A DNA stretch of 46,350 nt, from assembly GCA_040877935.1 (NCBI GenBank), contig JBBDNB010000062.1, forward strand, positions 1 to 46,350, written 5' to 3'. The notes below the pieces were generated by a model. That model made no database searches and was not told the origin of the DNA. It was given only the letters and a program-made list of their open reading frames with translations. This DNA is from Chitinophagales bacterium (GTDB lineage: Bacteria > Bacteroidota > Bacteroidia > Chitinophagales > CAIOSU01). The position numbers and the translations under genes are program-made. Every line of letters begins with the position of its first letter. Position 1 is the first letter of the stretch. Shown here piece by piece: positions 8,278 to 16,229 of this stretch.

Positions 8278-9180
8278 ATGAACCAAACCAAAGCCTGGCT
8301 TTCTGCATTTCGATTGAGGACTTTACCCCTGGCACTTTCCGTAATATTTATGGGCACATTTTTGGCAGCGGAATCCGGTACTTTTGATGCTCTGATTTTT
8401 GCCCTGGCTATTACCACTACACTTTTTTTGCAAATTCTCTCCAATCTGGCGAATGATTATGGCGATAGCATTCACGGTGCCGACAGCCTCGATAGAAAAG
8501 GTCCACAGCGAGCCGTTCAAAGTGGAGCAATAAGTTCCAATGCTATGAAACAGGCGATGTACCTGTTTTCTGTTTTAGCTTTGGTTTCAGGTCTGTCGCT
8601 TATTTATTTTGGGCTTCAGGGGCTTGATTTTACCTATAATGTCTTTTTCTTTTTACTTGGGCTAGGCGCAATTGCGGCAGCTATAAAATACACGGCAGGT
8701 AAAAATCCCTACGGCTATCGCGGTCTGGGCGATATTTTTGTTTTTTTGTTTTTTGGCCCTATCGGAGTAGCAGGTTCCTATTTCTTGATGAGCAAAGGCT
8801 TTGAGTGGTCGGTTTTGTTGCCCGCCAGCAGTATGGGTTTGCTGAGTGTGGGTGTTTTGAATGTCAACAATATGCGCGATCATATCTCTGATAAAATGGC
8901 GGGAAAAATATCCCTGGTCGTAAAAATGGGTTTCGAAAATGCCAAAATCTACCACACCGCTTTAATATTGCTGGCTTTTACAAGCATGACTGTTTTTGTA
9001 CGCTTAAATGAATTGCCAATTACAGGCTATAGTTTTTTATTAGCTGCTCCTCTTTTTATTCTGCATTTGCGCTTTGTATGGAAAACCAATGCACCCGAAT
9101 TATTGGACAAGCAATTGAAGATTTTGGCATTGAGTACACTGGTATTTTGCTTGATGGGTGGAGCGGGATTGATTCTTTAG
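8278..9180 (+). CDS. menA: 1,4-dihydroxy-2-naphthoate polyprenyltransferase (MenA)
   Basis: A UbiA-family integral membrane prenyltransferase of 300 aa that attaches the polyprenyl chain to DHNA, giving demethylmenaquinone. The first Asp-rich motif is NLANDYGDSIHGADSLDRKGPQR (about residues 57-80). The second is in the NVNNMRDHISDKMAGK region. About eight hydrophobic segments are visible. It starts 32 bp after menD, so it is probably in the same transcript. menB, which acts between these steps, is not in the window. The stop directly abuts the stop of the convergent antitoxin-like gene. Confidence 0.93.
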   Translation: MNQTKAWLSAFRLRTLPLALSVIFMGTFLAAESGTFDALIFALAITTTLFLQILSNLANDYGDSIHGADSLDRKGPQRAVQSGAISSNAMKQAMYLFSVLALVSGLSLIYFGLQGLDFTYNVFFFLLGLGAIAAAIKYTAGKNPYGYRGLGDIFVFLFFGPIGVAGSYFLMSKGFEWSVLLPASSMGLLSVGVLNVNNMRDHISDKMAGKISLVVKMGFENAKIYHTALILLAFTSMTVFVRLNELPITGYSFLLAAPLFILHLRFVWKTNAPELLDKQLKILALSTLVFCLMGGAGLIL

Positions 9181-9420
9181 TTATTTTAAGCTGGATAATC
9201 TACCATATCTTTCCCAAAGTTTTTGACTACTAATTACTTCTCCATTTTCAGCTTGTTCTATACCTTTTTCAATATTATCTTGTTGTGCTTTAGATAAAGT
9301 ATCCCACCAGTCATTTCCTTCTTGCAAGCTTTTGAAATGAACAAGTGATTCAAGAATATGCTTATCTTCCAAATTGCTAAGCCATTGAATAAGTGAGATT
9401 TTCAGGGAATCTGTTTTCAT
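9181..9420 (-). CDS. Addiction-module antitoxin-like protein (orphan)
   Basis: A 79-aa acidic helical protein. It resembles the small Bacteroidota antitoxins paired with RelE/ParE-type toxins. The typical C-terminal pattern is present: DWWDTLSKAQQDNIEKGIEQAENGEVISSQKLWERYG. The toxin normally follows such genes, but the downstream side on this strand is menA coding sequence, and the upstream gap (9421-9535) has no toxin ORF. It is therefore an orphan or solitary regulator. It sits between menA and menC on the opposite strand and splits the men run. Inverted repeats with ACTTTT half-sites lie just upstream of its start. Confidence 0.7.
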   Translation of the reverse strand: MKTDSLKISLIQWLSNLEDKHILESLVHFKSLQEGNDWWDTLSKAQQDNIEKGIEQAENGEVISSQKLWERYGRLSSLK

Positions 9421-9426
9421 CTTTAT

Positions 9427-9439
9427 ACACTTTTAGTGT
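9427..9439. promoter_or_regulatory. Inverted repeat upstream of the antitoxin-like gene
   Basis: ACACT-TTT-AGTGT, 6 bp upstream of the start codon of the antitoxin-like gene. This is the position and size expected for an autoregulatory operator. The AT-rich context makes a chance origin possible. Confidence 0.4.
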
Positions 9440-9485
9440 TTTCAATTTAAACAAATACTTTTGAAGGAGCATTCATTATATCGAA

Positions 9486-9505
9486 TTAAAAGTAAAAACT
9501 TTTAA
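9486..9505. promoter_or_regulatory. Inverted repeat between the antitoxin-like gene and menC
   Basis: TTAAAAGT-AAAA-ACTTTTAA is a perfect repeat with 8-bp arms, 30 bp upstream of the menC ATG. It shares the ACTTTTA half-site with the repeat at 9427-9439; another ACTTTTG is at 9457-9463. Confidence 0.4.
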
Positions 9506-9535
9506 CTAAAGCCAATTGCCAATATTAATATTTCA

Positions 9536-10588
9536 ATGCACGAAGCTCAATTTCAAAAATATCGCCTTCATTTTATCCGCCCAAGTGGCACTTCAAAAGG
9601 CGTCTTAACGTATAAAGATTCCTGGTTTATAAAATTATGGAATAGCGAAAATCCCAAAATATTTGGGTTGGGTGAATGCGGCCCACTGCACTGGCTCAGT
9701 AAAGAACCATTGAATGAAATGGATACAATACTTAAAAAAGCTTGTGGTGCCCCTGATCGATATTTACAAAACCTTAAAGCTACTTTAGAAAATATACCCT
9801 CTGTAAGATTTGGCTTGGAAATGGCTGAAAGAGATTTGAAAAATGGAGGAAGGCGCATTTTGTTCCTTTCTAATTTTACAGAAGAAAAAGCAGCACAGCA
9901 AATCAATGGCTTAATATGGATGGGTGAACCCGAATACATGCTACAGCAAATTCAAGACAAGTTGGATTTGGGGTTTTCCTGTTTGAAATTAAAAATCGGG
10001 GCACTTGATTTTGAAAAGGAATTGGCTTTACTAAAAAATATAAGAGCGCACTTTTCTGCCGATCAAATTGAAATTCGTGTAGATGCCAATGGTGCTTTTT
10101 CAACCAATGAAGCTTTCAAAAAATTAGAGCGTCTTGCAAATTTTGACTTGCACAGTATAGAGCAGCCTATTGCTCCTGGTCAGTGGGATAAGATGCAGGA
10201 ACTTTGCAAGGAAAATATTATAGATATTGCCCTGGATGAAGAATTGATAGGAGTTTACGGCACACAAAAAAAAGAATTATTGGAGCAAATACAGCCTCAA
10301 TATCTTATCTTAAAACCAAGTATGTTGGGTGGTTTTTTGGCCTGTGAAGAATGGATTGACTTGGCCAAAAATCAACACATTGGCTGGTGGGCAACTTCGG
10401 CCCTGGAATCGAATATTGGGCTCAGTGCTATAGCACAATGGACAGCTACAAAAAACAATCCATTGCCTCAGGGCTTGGGAACGGGCCAATTGTACAATAA
10501 CAATTTTGACAGCCCACTATATTTAAAAGGTGATCAATTGCATTTCAGCAAATCGAATAATTGGGATTTGTGTAAATTGGATTTATGA
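9536..10588 (+). CDS. menC: o-Succinylbenzoate synthase (MenC)
   Basis: Enolase-superfamily dehydratase of 350 aa that converts SHCHC to o-succinylbenzoate in menaquinone synthesis. All catalytic positions are visible: the KxK pair (K151, K153 in CLKLKIG), metal ligands D183 (RVDANGAF), E209 (SIEQP) and D234 (ALDEE), and the opposite Lys K260 (LILKPSMLGG). The gene overlaps menE by 4 bp (ATGA at 10585-10588), showing translational coupling. It has its own upstream region because an opposite-strand gene separates it from menA. Confidence 0.93.
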   Translation: MHEAQFQKYRLHFIRPSGTSKGVLTYKDSWFIKLWNSENPKIFGLGECGPLHWLSKEPLNEMDTILKKACGAPDRYLQNLKATLENIPSVRFGLEMAERDLKNGGRRILFLSNFTEEKAAQQINGLIWMGEPEYMLQQIQDKLDLGFSCLKLKIGALDFEKELALLKNIRAHFSADQIEIRVDANGAFSTNEAFKKLERLANFDLHSIEQPIAPGQWDKMQELCKENIIDIALDEELIGVYGTQKKELLEQIQPQYLILKPSMLGGFLACEEWIDLAKNQHIGWWATSALESNIGLSAIAQWTATKNNPLPQGLGTGQLYNNNFDSPLYLKGDQLHFSKSNNWDLCKLDL

Positions 10589-11676
10589 ATTTGACTATTT
10601 ACATTTTAAATGGGAAAAAACATTCAAAAGCTGAATTACTTGAATTGGCTGATAATAAAATAATTGACAAGCAAATTCCACAATGGGAAAAAGATGTATT
10701 TCAATTTATCTTGGAATGGTTTAATAATTCTAATTCTATCATCGCTCAAACTTCAGGATCAACTGGGACACCAAAAGAAATAAGTCTTCCCAAAGTAAAA
10801 ATGGCCAAAAGTGCCTCAATGACGGCTGAATATTTCAGCCTCCATACCGGAAGCAAGGTAGCCCTGCTCCTGCCGGCAAATTATATTGCAGGAAAAATGA
10901 TGATTGTTCGAGCACTGGTCAATCAATGGGATTTGTATCTGGGAAATCCAAAAGGAAATGTATTGGAACAACTGCCTGAAATAGAGTTTGATTTCACGGC
11001 AATGGTACCCTTGCAAGCCGAAAATACATTGGAAAATCCAGCGCATTGGAAAAAAATAAAGAAATGCATACTGGGCGGTGCTCCTGTTTCCGATACTTTA
11101 AAAAAAGAACTTCAAAAATTGCCCACAACCTTTTATGAAAGCTATGGAATGACTGAAACCATGAGTCATGTTGCTATTAAAAATATAAGTAAAAATCAAG
11201 CCTGTTTTGAAGCTATATCAGGAATGAAATTTATGCAAGACGATAGAAATTGCTTGAAGATTGTGGCTCCTGATTTATTGGACAAACCTTTGCAAAGCAA
11301 TGATATAGTAGATTTGAAAGACGAAAAGCATTTCCGCTGGTTGGGGCGTTTCGATAATGTGATCAATTCAGGTGGTGTAAAATTGATGCCCGAGCAAATA
11401 GAGGCTAAGCTTAAAACACATATTCCTTATGAATTTTTTATAAGCTCCGAGCCAGATAAAAAACTGGGAGAAAAAGTAATTTTAATAGTAGAAGCAAATA
11501 AAGCTAATTTGCGAAAAATAAAATTCGATAGCATATTTGAGCAATACCTCGATTCATACGAAAAACCTAAGACTATCTATAATTTGGCAAAATTTAAAAG
11601 GAGTGATAGCGGAAAATTTTTGAGAAAAAAGTGTATAAAAAAAATTGGGATTGAAGGAAAAGTATACATAAAATAA
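10585..11676 (+). CDS. menE: o-Succinylbenzoate-CoA ligase (MenE)
   Basis: Adenylate-forming ligase that activates OSB with CoA. It is 363 aa, shorter than the roughly 450-aa enzymes of Bacillus and E. coli. The AMP-binding P-loop is QTSGSTGTPK (residues 55-64). Also visible are FYESYGMTETMSHVA, the hinge RWLGRFDNVINSGGVKLMPEQIE and the C-terminal Lys region KFKRSDSGKFLRKK. It overlaps menC by 4 bp. Confidence 0.92.
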   Translation: MNLTIYILNGKKHSKAELLELADNKIIDKQIPQWEKDVFQFILEWFNNSNSIIAQTSGSTGTPKEISLPKVKMAKSASMTAEYFSLHTGSKVALLLPANYIAGKMMIVRALVNQWDLYLGNPKGNVLEQLPEIEFDFTAMVPLQAENTLENPAHWKKIKKCILGGAPVSDTLKKELQKLPTTFYESYGMTETMSHVAIKNISKNQACFEAISGMKFMQDDRNCLKIVAPDLLDKPLQSNDIVDLKDEKHFRWLGRFDNVINSGGVKLMPEQIEAKLKTHIPYEFFISSEPDKKLGEKVILIVEANKANLRKIKFDSIFEQYLDSYEKPKTIYNLAKFKRSDSGKFLRKKCIKKIGIEGKVYIK

Positions 11677-11704
11677 TATTATTTAATTTCAACAAATATT
11701 AGCC

Positions 11705-12046
11705 ATGCAACTATCTAAAAAAGTGGATGATTACATAGCCAATGCAGACAAACCATTAAAAGATATTTTATTAAAGCTTAGGCAATTAATAGCTGAAGCA
11801 GTACCAAAAGCAAAGGAAAATTTTAAATGGGGGCAACCAGTATATACTACTGAAAAAGATTTTTGCTATTTGAAATTAAACAAGCAGCATATTAACATAG
11901 GGTTCTTCAATTTCGAAAAAATTACTGATCCTAATAATTTACTTGAAGGCAGTGGAAAAAACATGAGGCATATTAAAATTCGCAGTATTTCAGATATTGA
12001 CAGCTCTGAATTATCTAAAATGATTAAACAAGCTTCAACAGATTAA
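11705..12046 (+). CDS. DUF1801 domain protein
   Basis: A small protein of 113 aa that matches the DUF1801 (YdhG-like) pattern: VDDYIANADKPLKDILLKLRQLIAEAVPKAKENFKWGQPVYTTEKDFCYLKLNKQHINIGFF. The function of the family is not settled; some members are described as frataxin-like iron chaperones. It starts 28 bp after menE and may be read through from it. A hairpin that could serve as terminator follows at 12065-12090. Confidence 0.85.
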   Translation: MQLSKKVDDYIANADKPLKDILLKLRQLIAEAVPKAKENFKWGQPVYTTEKDFCYLKLNKQHINIGFFNFEKITDPNNLLEGSGKNMRHIKIRSISDIDSSELSKMIKQASTD

Positions 12047-12064
12047 TTAATTGTTGAAAAACAA

Positions 12065-12090
12065 AAAGCCCCCTTTTTCAAGGAAGCTTT
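12065..12090 (-). terminator. Rho-independent terminator behind tRNA-His
   Basis: On the minus strand, AAAGCTTCCTT-GAAA-AAGGGGGCTTT forms an 11-bp stem with two G-U pairs. It is followed by a T-rich stretch (TTGTTTTTC). It lies just downstream of tRNA-His and could also stop rightward transcription from menE/DUF1801. Confidence 0.6.
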
Positions 12091-12099
12091 CTGCTTAAG

Positions 12100-12174
12100 G
12101 GTGGATGATGGGTCTCGAACCCACGACCTCCGGAACCACAATCCAGCGCTCTAACCAACTGAGCTACAACCACC
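12100..12174 (-). tRNA. tRNA-His (GTG)
   Basis: The minus strand reads GGTGGTTGTAGCTCAGTTGG at the 5' end, which includes the extra G at -1 typical of tRNA-His. The anticodon is GTG in the loop after CTGGA. The T arm is GTGGG-TTCGAGA-CCCAT. The acceptor stem closes apart from one T-T mismatch. CCA is not encoded. Confidence 0.95.
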
Positions 12175-12263
12175 ATTTATATTTTCTGCAATTCGCTTAT
12201 AAAAGCCTGTTTATTATAAAAATAATATGACTCCAAACAAGCAAGAGCGTTTAATTGCGAGTG

Positions 12264-12271
12264 CAAATTTA
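12264..12271 (-). promoter_or_regulatory. Possible -7 box for tRNA-His
   Basis: On the minus strand TAAATTTG (followed by CAC) matches TAnnTTTG and lies about 90 bp upstream of the tRNA. No convincing -33 element is visible, so this is tentative. Confidence 0.3.
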
Positions 12272-12330
12272 ATAAATTTCAACTTCAGGAACACTTATTT
12301 AAACGAAAAAAATTAAATACTCCAGAAACA

Positions 12331-12359
12331 AAAAAGCCACCCATTGAAGGTGGCTTTTT
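12331..12359 (-). terminator. Terminator behind tRNA-Lys
   Basis: GCCACC (12336-12341) pairs with GGTGGC (12349-12354) over a 7-nt loop. A and T runs on both sides give an 11-bp stem with the T tail on the minus strand. It directly follows tRNA-Lys. Confidence 0.8.
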
Positions 12360-12361
12360 AG

Positions 12362-12434
12362 TGATCCAGCTGGGGCTCGAACCCAGGACCCACGCCTTAA
12401 AAGGGCGTTGCTCTACCAGCTGAGCTACTGAATC
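12362..12434 (-). tRNA. tRNA-Lys (TTT)
   Basis: The minus strand begins GATTCAGTAGCTCAGCTGGT. The anticodon arm is ACGCC-CTTTTAA-GGCGT with anticodon TTT. The T loop is TTCGAGC. The acceptor stem GATTCAG/CTGGATC is complete with one G-T pair. The discriminator is A and CCA is not encoded. Confidence 0.96.
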
Positions 12435-12464
12435 TTTTACTATTGCCTTTTTTAAAAAGCAGTG

Positions 12465-12497
12465 CAAATATAATCAGCTATTGAGGCAAATTCCAAA
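12465..12497 (-). promoter_or_regulatory. Promoter of tRNA-Lys
   Basis: On the minus strand TTTG (12497-12494), a 21-bp spacer and TATATTTG (12472-12465) match the Bacteroidota -33/-7 pattern. The box ends about 30 bp upstream of the mature tRNA 5' end. Confidence 0.55.
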
Positions 12498-12626
12498 TTA
12501 AAACGGAATAAAATCCCCTCTCGGATAAACTTATAAAGGCAAGGGGCTTATCTATGATAACAAATTTTGAAAATAGCCGCTATTAAAGTTGCTTTTATTC
12601 AGTGAATTGGAAGCAAATAAACAGAA

Positions 12627-13166
12627 TTACTTCAACAATACACCAGTAGCTTCAAATGCCAATTCTAATTTTGGTTCTGTGATTTCAGCAATGGCTTCAG
12701 GACTTTCTCCTGCATCTTCTGCATAATGTTGTAACATTTCTACGCTTGTGGTATCGTAATAGGCTTTACCTTCCATAATTACATCCATCCCTGTAGCGTC
12801 TAATGGTACAAAAAAGCCATAATCCTTAAAAGTGACGCGCATTTCCTCTCCATCGCCCAAATCCACTTTCATCCAACAGCCTTTTTTCTGGCAGCAACTC
12901 ATGATTTTGGTTTCCAACTTGGTGTTTATTTCTGTTTGGCCTTCTATCTTAGTTTTAAAGGCTTCGATATCAATAGCCCCTTCAGGTGAAATTTCTTCTC
13001 CTTTGCTCAGCCACTCTCCTACTCTTACTTCTTCTTGCTCAGAATTTTCAGTAGTTGCTACATTTTCTGTAGTTGCTGTTTCTGTGTTGTTTTCTTCAGT
13101 ATTTCCGCTAGTATTACAGGCGGTTAAAAATACGAGTACAAATAATAAATGGATTAGTTTTCTCAT
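12627..13166 (-). CDS. DUF4920 domain lipoprotein
   Basis: A 179-aa lipoprotein (lipobox LTAC, Cys17) with a Thr/Glu/Asn-rich linker (residues about 18-47) and a DUF4920-like domain. The domain has the Cys-rich core IMSCCQKKGCWMKVDLGDGEEMRVTFKDYGFFVPLD and ends FEATGVLLK. The CCQKKGCW cluster could be redox-active or metal-binding; the family's function is unknown. Its ATG overlaps the stop of the upstream flavoprotein gene by 4 bp, so the two are translationally coupled. Confidence 0.82.
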   Translation of the reverse strand: MRKLIHLLFVLVFLTACNTSGNTEENNTETATTENVATTENSEQEEVRVGEWLSKGEEISPEGAIDIEAFKTKIEGQTEINTKLETKIMSCCQKKGCWMKVDLGDGEEMRVTFKDYGFFVPLDATGMDVIMEGKAYYDTTSVEMLQHYAEDAGESPEAIAEITEPKLELAFEATGVLLK

Positions 13167-14404
13167 TGTGTTTGATTAAAAATTAGTTTGAAATAAAAAG
13201 ATGGTTGTTTTAAACGTTCCCGAATATCCAGGTCTTCAAACATACAGGAAATTGTTTCGCGTAGTGTTTGGTTCCTTGCGGCTTTATTCACCACAAAATT
13301 AAACAAGAAAGGAAATTTTACCAATTGCTGCAATCGTCTGCTCAATTTGAGTTCATCCCACATTCTTTTGTAAACCTTGTGCTCATAATCTTGCAATACT
13401 GTTTTTTTAAAATCATTTTGGCTCAATGCTTTATTAGCTATTTCTGCGGCATACATACCACAAAACATGGCATTGCCTATTCCTTCCCCTGTAAATGGAT
13501 CTATAAGTGACGCTGCATCACCTAAAAGCATAAAGTGATCTCCGCATAGTGCGCGTTTTTTAGAGCCTAAGGGCAAGCCAAAGCCACTTGTTTTACCTTC
13601 GGGTTCTGCATTTTGAAAACGGGCTTTTAATTCCGGGTTGGAGGCAATCACTTCTGGAAGCATTTTCTTCAAATCGAGTTTCTTTTTTCTAAGTACATCG
13701 CTGCGCATACCCAAACCGACATTTGCCGCACCATTGGGCAAAGGAAAAATCCAGAAATAACCGGGCAACAGGTCTTTTAAAAAATGAAGTTCAATAAAAT
13801 TGTCCTTATCCATTCCAGACACACCCTGATAATAAGCCCTGATACCGGCACAGTAATGATTGGGTTCCATAGTGATATTGCCAAAGTCCTTTGCAAAACG
13901 ACTGTATGCTCCATCGGCTGCTATCAGTAAATTACATTCGAATTCTTTTTGGGCTGTTTGAGCTATATATCCTTTCTCAGTGCGCTCATATTTTAGAGCA
14001 GGACTTTCTTCAATAATTTCAGCATAAGGGCTTTTTTGCGCTTCTTCAAACAGAAAATTGTCAAAATCTATGCGCTTGCTGATGTTTCCCGGAGGCAAAG
14101 TGCTTTTATCAAAATCTTGTTTGAAGGGAATGCGCAATTTTTTGCCATTGGGCGCATAAAAATTCACGCCCCATGAGCCCACTTGCCTTGTTTCAGCATT
14201 CAGTTTTCTTACTAATTCAGGGTCTAATTTCTTGAGCAGTTCTATTACTTTCCCTGAAAGCGCATCACCACAGACTTTATCGCGCGGAAACTTTTCTTTT
14301 TCAAGCAATATATGCTCAATTTTCATCTTCGACAGAAAAAGGGAACAACTCAGTCCGGCAGGACCAGCACCTACAATTAAAATTTTTGTTTTTCTTTTCT
14401 TCAA
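13163..14404 (-). CDS. Geranylgeranyl reductase family FAD-dependent oxidoreductase
   Basis: A flavoprotein of 413 aa. The N-terminal dinucleotide-binding motif is KILIVGAGPAGLSCSLFLSK (residues 7-26), followed by LLEKEKFPRDKVCGDALSG. The second FAD motif is LLGDAASLIDPFTGEGIGNAMFCG. This matches the GGR/FixC-like family, whose members saturate isoprenoid chains or act as other monooxygenase-fold reductases. The substrate here is unknown; saturation of the menaquinone side chain is one possibility (inference only). The start is TTG at 14404, because no in-frame ATG precedes the GAGPAG motif. It is coupled to the DUF4920 gene by a 4-bp overlap. Confidence 0.87.
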   Translation of the reverse strand: MKKRKTKILIVGAGPAGLSCSLFLSKMKIEHILLEKEKFPRDKVCGDALSGKVIELLKKLDPELVRKLNAETRQVGSWGVNFYAPNGKKLRIPFKQDFDKSTLPPGNISKRIDFDNFLFEEAQKSPYAEIIEESPALKYERTEKGYIAQTAQKEFECNLLIAADGAYSRFAKDFGNITMEPNHYCAGIRAYYQGVSGMDKDNFIELHFLKDLLPGYFWIFPLPNGAANVGLGMRSDVLRKKKLDLKKMLPEVIASNPELKARFQNAEPEGKTSGFGLPLGSKKRALCGDHFMLLGDAASLIDPFTGEGIGNAMFCGMYAAEIANKALSQNDFKKTVLQDYEHKVYKRMWDELKLSRRLQQLVKFPFLFNFVVNKAARNQTLRETISCMFEDLDIRERLKQPSFYFKLIFNQTQ

Positions 14405-14461
14405 TGTGGATTTAATGAGATTGAAATTCAGTGTGATAGCGCTGAATCAATACTTTTCAAT

Positions 14462-15784
14462 TTACTTGCGAATGGTCAATTTTTTAGTTTCTACCTTATC
14501 ATCAATTTTCAAGCGATAAAAGTAAACTCCGGAAGACAATTCACTGATATCAACAGGGAAATTGTAATTTCCTTTTTTTAAATCTCCATCAATCAATTCC
14601 TGCAATTCATTGCCCAATGGGTCGTACAACCTTAGATTGACATTTGCTTCGCGATAGAGTTCAAAAGTAATATTGGTATAAGTTGCTCCTTTTGAGTTTT
14701 TTAATTTTTTGGACAATGCTTTTGAGGAAATGTCTTTGCAGGCTGTTGCGTAATTTTCAGTTAAATAACTACGGGTAGCGCCAATTACAGGCTGGCTGTA
14801 TTTTAAATCACCGTATATAGCGAACATGCCTTTGCTTTTATTGCAAAAATTCACCCAGGCCGTAAATCCTTTTGCCCCTTGTGTACTAATCTCTGTTACT
14901 GTACCATCTTCTTTTAAACGATCTATCCATACACCTAATCCGTAATAGCCACTGAAACCCTCCTTCTGATAACGATAAGGGGCATACCCAACAGGGTATT
15001 TACTGGTTTGGTCTGAAATCATTTCATTGATAGCTCGTTCAGAAAGCACCTGTTTTCCATTGAGTTGGCCTTTGTTTAATAGCATACTGAGAAATTGCTC
15101 AAAATCTGCAGCAGTACTTACAATATCTTCGGCCACATTTATGCTTTTCCCTTTGCGATAATAGGTATTGCTCATACCGCAAGGTTGCGTGATTTTTCTT
15201 GCTATAATATTTTCCCAGGTATCTTCACTGACTATTTCTGCCACTCTTCCCAAAATTTGATACCCCACAGCACCATAGCTGAATTCTGTTCCGGGAGGCG
15301 TGTTTATACTTAAATTTTTAGCGATATTATTGACTGAAAATTTCAAATTGAGGTTTTCATCGTGCAAATAAATACTATTAGAAGGCAACCCGCTTGTGTG
15401 TGACAGCAACTGAAGAATAGTGATTTTACTCATTTCACCTCTGAATTGAGGTAAAAATTTGGAAACGGGGTCGTCTAACTTCAATAAGCCTTCATCCCAA
15501 AGGCTTAATACAACTGCCGACACAATCGATTCAGAAGCAGAAGAAATTTTTATCGCTGTATTCTTGCCTACATTTTTGCTGCCACTACTATAACTTTTGT
15601 CCATAAGTGTTTTGCCATCAAGGCTGTAGTGAAAATGAAAAGAGCCGGTATTGTTGATATTATTGCTAAAAAGCTGGTTAAGGGATGCGATTTCCTGTGC
15701 ATTTACTGCAAACGACAATAATACCAAGACCCACACACAGCAGATTTTATTCGGAGAAAATATATCGTTTATAAATTTATGCAT
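14462..15784 (-). CDS. Secreted serine beta-lactamase-fold protein with type IX sorting domain, catalytic motifs altered
   Basis: A protein of 440 aa. The signal peptide ends at about residue 30 (FAVNAQ). A class C beta-lactamase/DD-peptidase-like domain spans about residues 35-350, with the family landmarks LWDEGLLKLDDPVSKFLPQF and ILQLLSHTSGLPS. The C-terminal 70-80 residues are a type IX secretion sorting domain (LYDPLGNELQ, ISELSSGVYFYRLKID, KKLTIRK). The catalytic motifs look broken. SxxK is S82-A-S-E85 (GAA codon), Y-x-N is Y170-G-A172, and the third HxG-type motif reads Q302-G-A304. It is probably a surface-displayed non-catalytic relative, perhaps binding. The frame is intact, so it is not a simple pseudogene. 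Confidence 0.85.
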   Translation of the reverse strand: MHKFINDIFSPNKICCVWVLVLLSFAVNAQEIASLNQLFSNNINNTGSFHFHYSLDGKTLMDKSYSSGSKNVGKNTAIKISSASESIVSAVVLSLWDEGLLKLDDPVSKFLPQFRGEMSKITILQLLSHTSGLPSNSIYLHDENLNLKFSVNNIAKNLSINTPPGTEFSYGAVGYQILGRVAEIVSEDTWENIIARKITQPCGMSNTYYRKGKSINVAEDIVSTAADFEQFLSMLLNKGQLNGKQVLSERAINEMISDQTSKYPVGYAPYRYQKEGFSGYYGLGVWIDRLKEDGTVTEISTQGAKGFTAWVNFCNKSKGMFAIYGDLKYSQPVIGATRSYLTENYATACKDISSKALSKKLKNSKGATYTNITFELYREANVNLRLYDPLGNELQELIDGDLKKGNYNFPVDISELSSGVYFYRLKIDDKVETKKLTIRK

Positions 15785-15933
15785 TCACTGATTTTCGCAA
15801 TCAATCAAAAATATCAAATATTGACAGACTTCTATTGTCACGGCCTGAGATTTCATAAACTGATTTGTTTCAGCTGTACTAAATGCCTGACAAAATCAAT
15901 TGAACAATTAATTCAATAATTGATGCAGTACAA

Positions 15934-16185
15934 CCTGAGTTCGATAATTATTTAAGAGCTCAGAAATTCACTAAAACGCAATAGGCAAGGCGCGTTTGAG
16001 AAGGTTTATCGGGATAAACCAAGCAAATGCAACGCAGCAAATTGCGTTTTATGGATTTCAAATGCCAGAAAACAGCAATCTTCTTCCTGGAAATATCTCA
16101 AAATAGCCCGCTATTCCATCAATATTTCCAGTCGAATCTCACTATTTTCTGGCATTCTGAGCAATAAATAATTTCCGAACTCAGG
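15934..16185. repeat. MITE-like element with terminal inverted repeats and nested hairpins
   Basis: The ends 15934-15965 and 16155-16185 are imperfect inverted repeats (outer CCTGAGTTCG, inner GCTCAGAA, AATTATTTA between them). Inside are two long hairpins. Hairpin 1 pairs AAAACGCAAT (15973-15982) with ATTGCGTTTT (16041-16050) around GGTTTATC-GG-GATAAACC (16003-16020). Hairpin 2 pairs AATGCCAGAAAACAG (16061-16075) with CTATTTTCTGGCATT (16142-16156), then CTGGAAATAT with ATATTTCCAG, then AATAGC-CC-GCTATT at its tip (16102-16115). There is no ORF. It fills most of the 445-bp gap 15785-16229; the left part of that gap (15785-15933) shows nothing else clear. Confidence 0.6.
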
Positions 16186-16229
16186 TATAATTATACGAAA
16201 GAATAAAAACAAGGATACCTGGAATATAA

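Noticed and set aside
12285-12467. Minus-strand ORF of 60 aa over the tRNA-Lys region
   Set aside because: It covers tRNA-Lys and its terminator and is not a protein gene.
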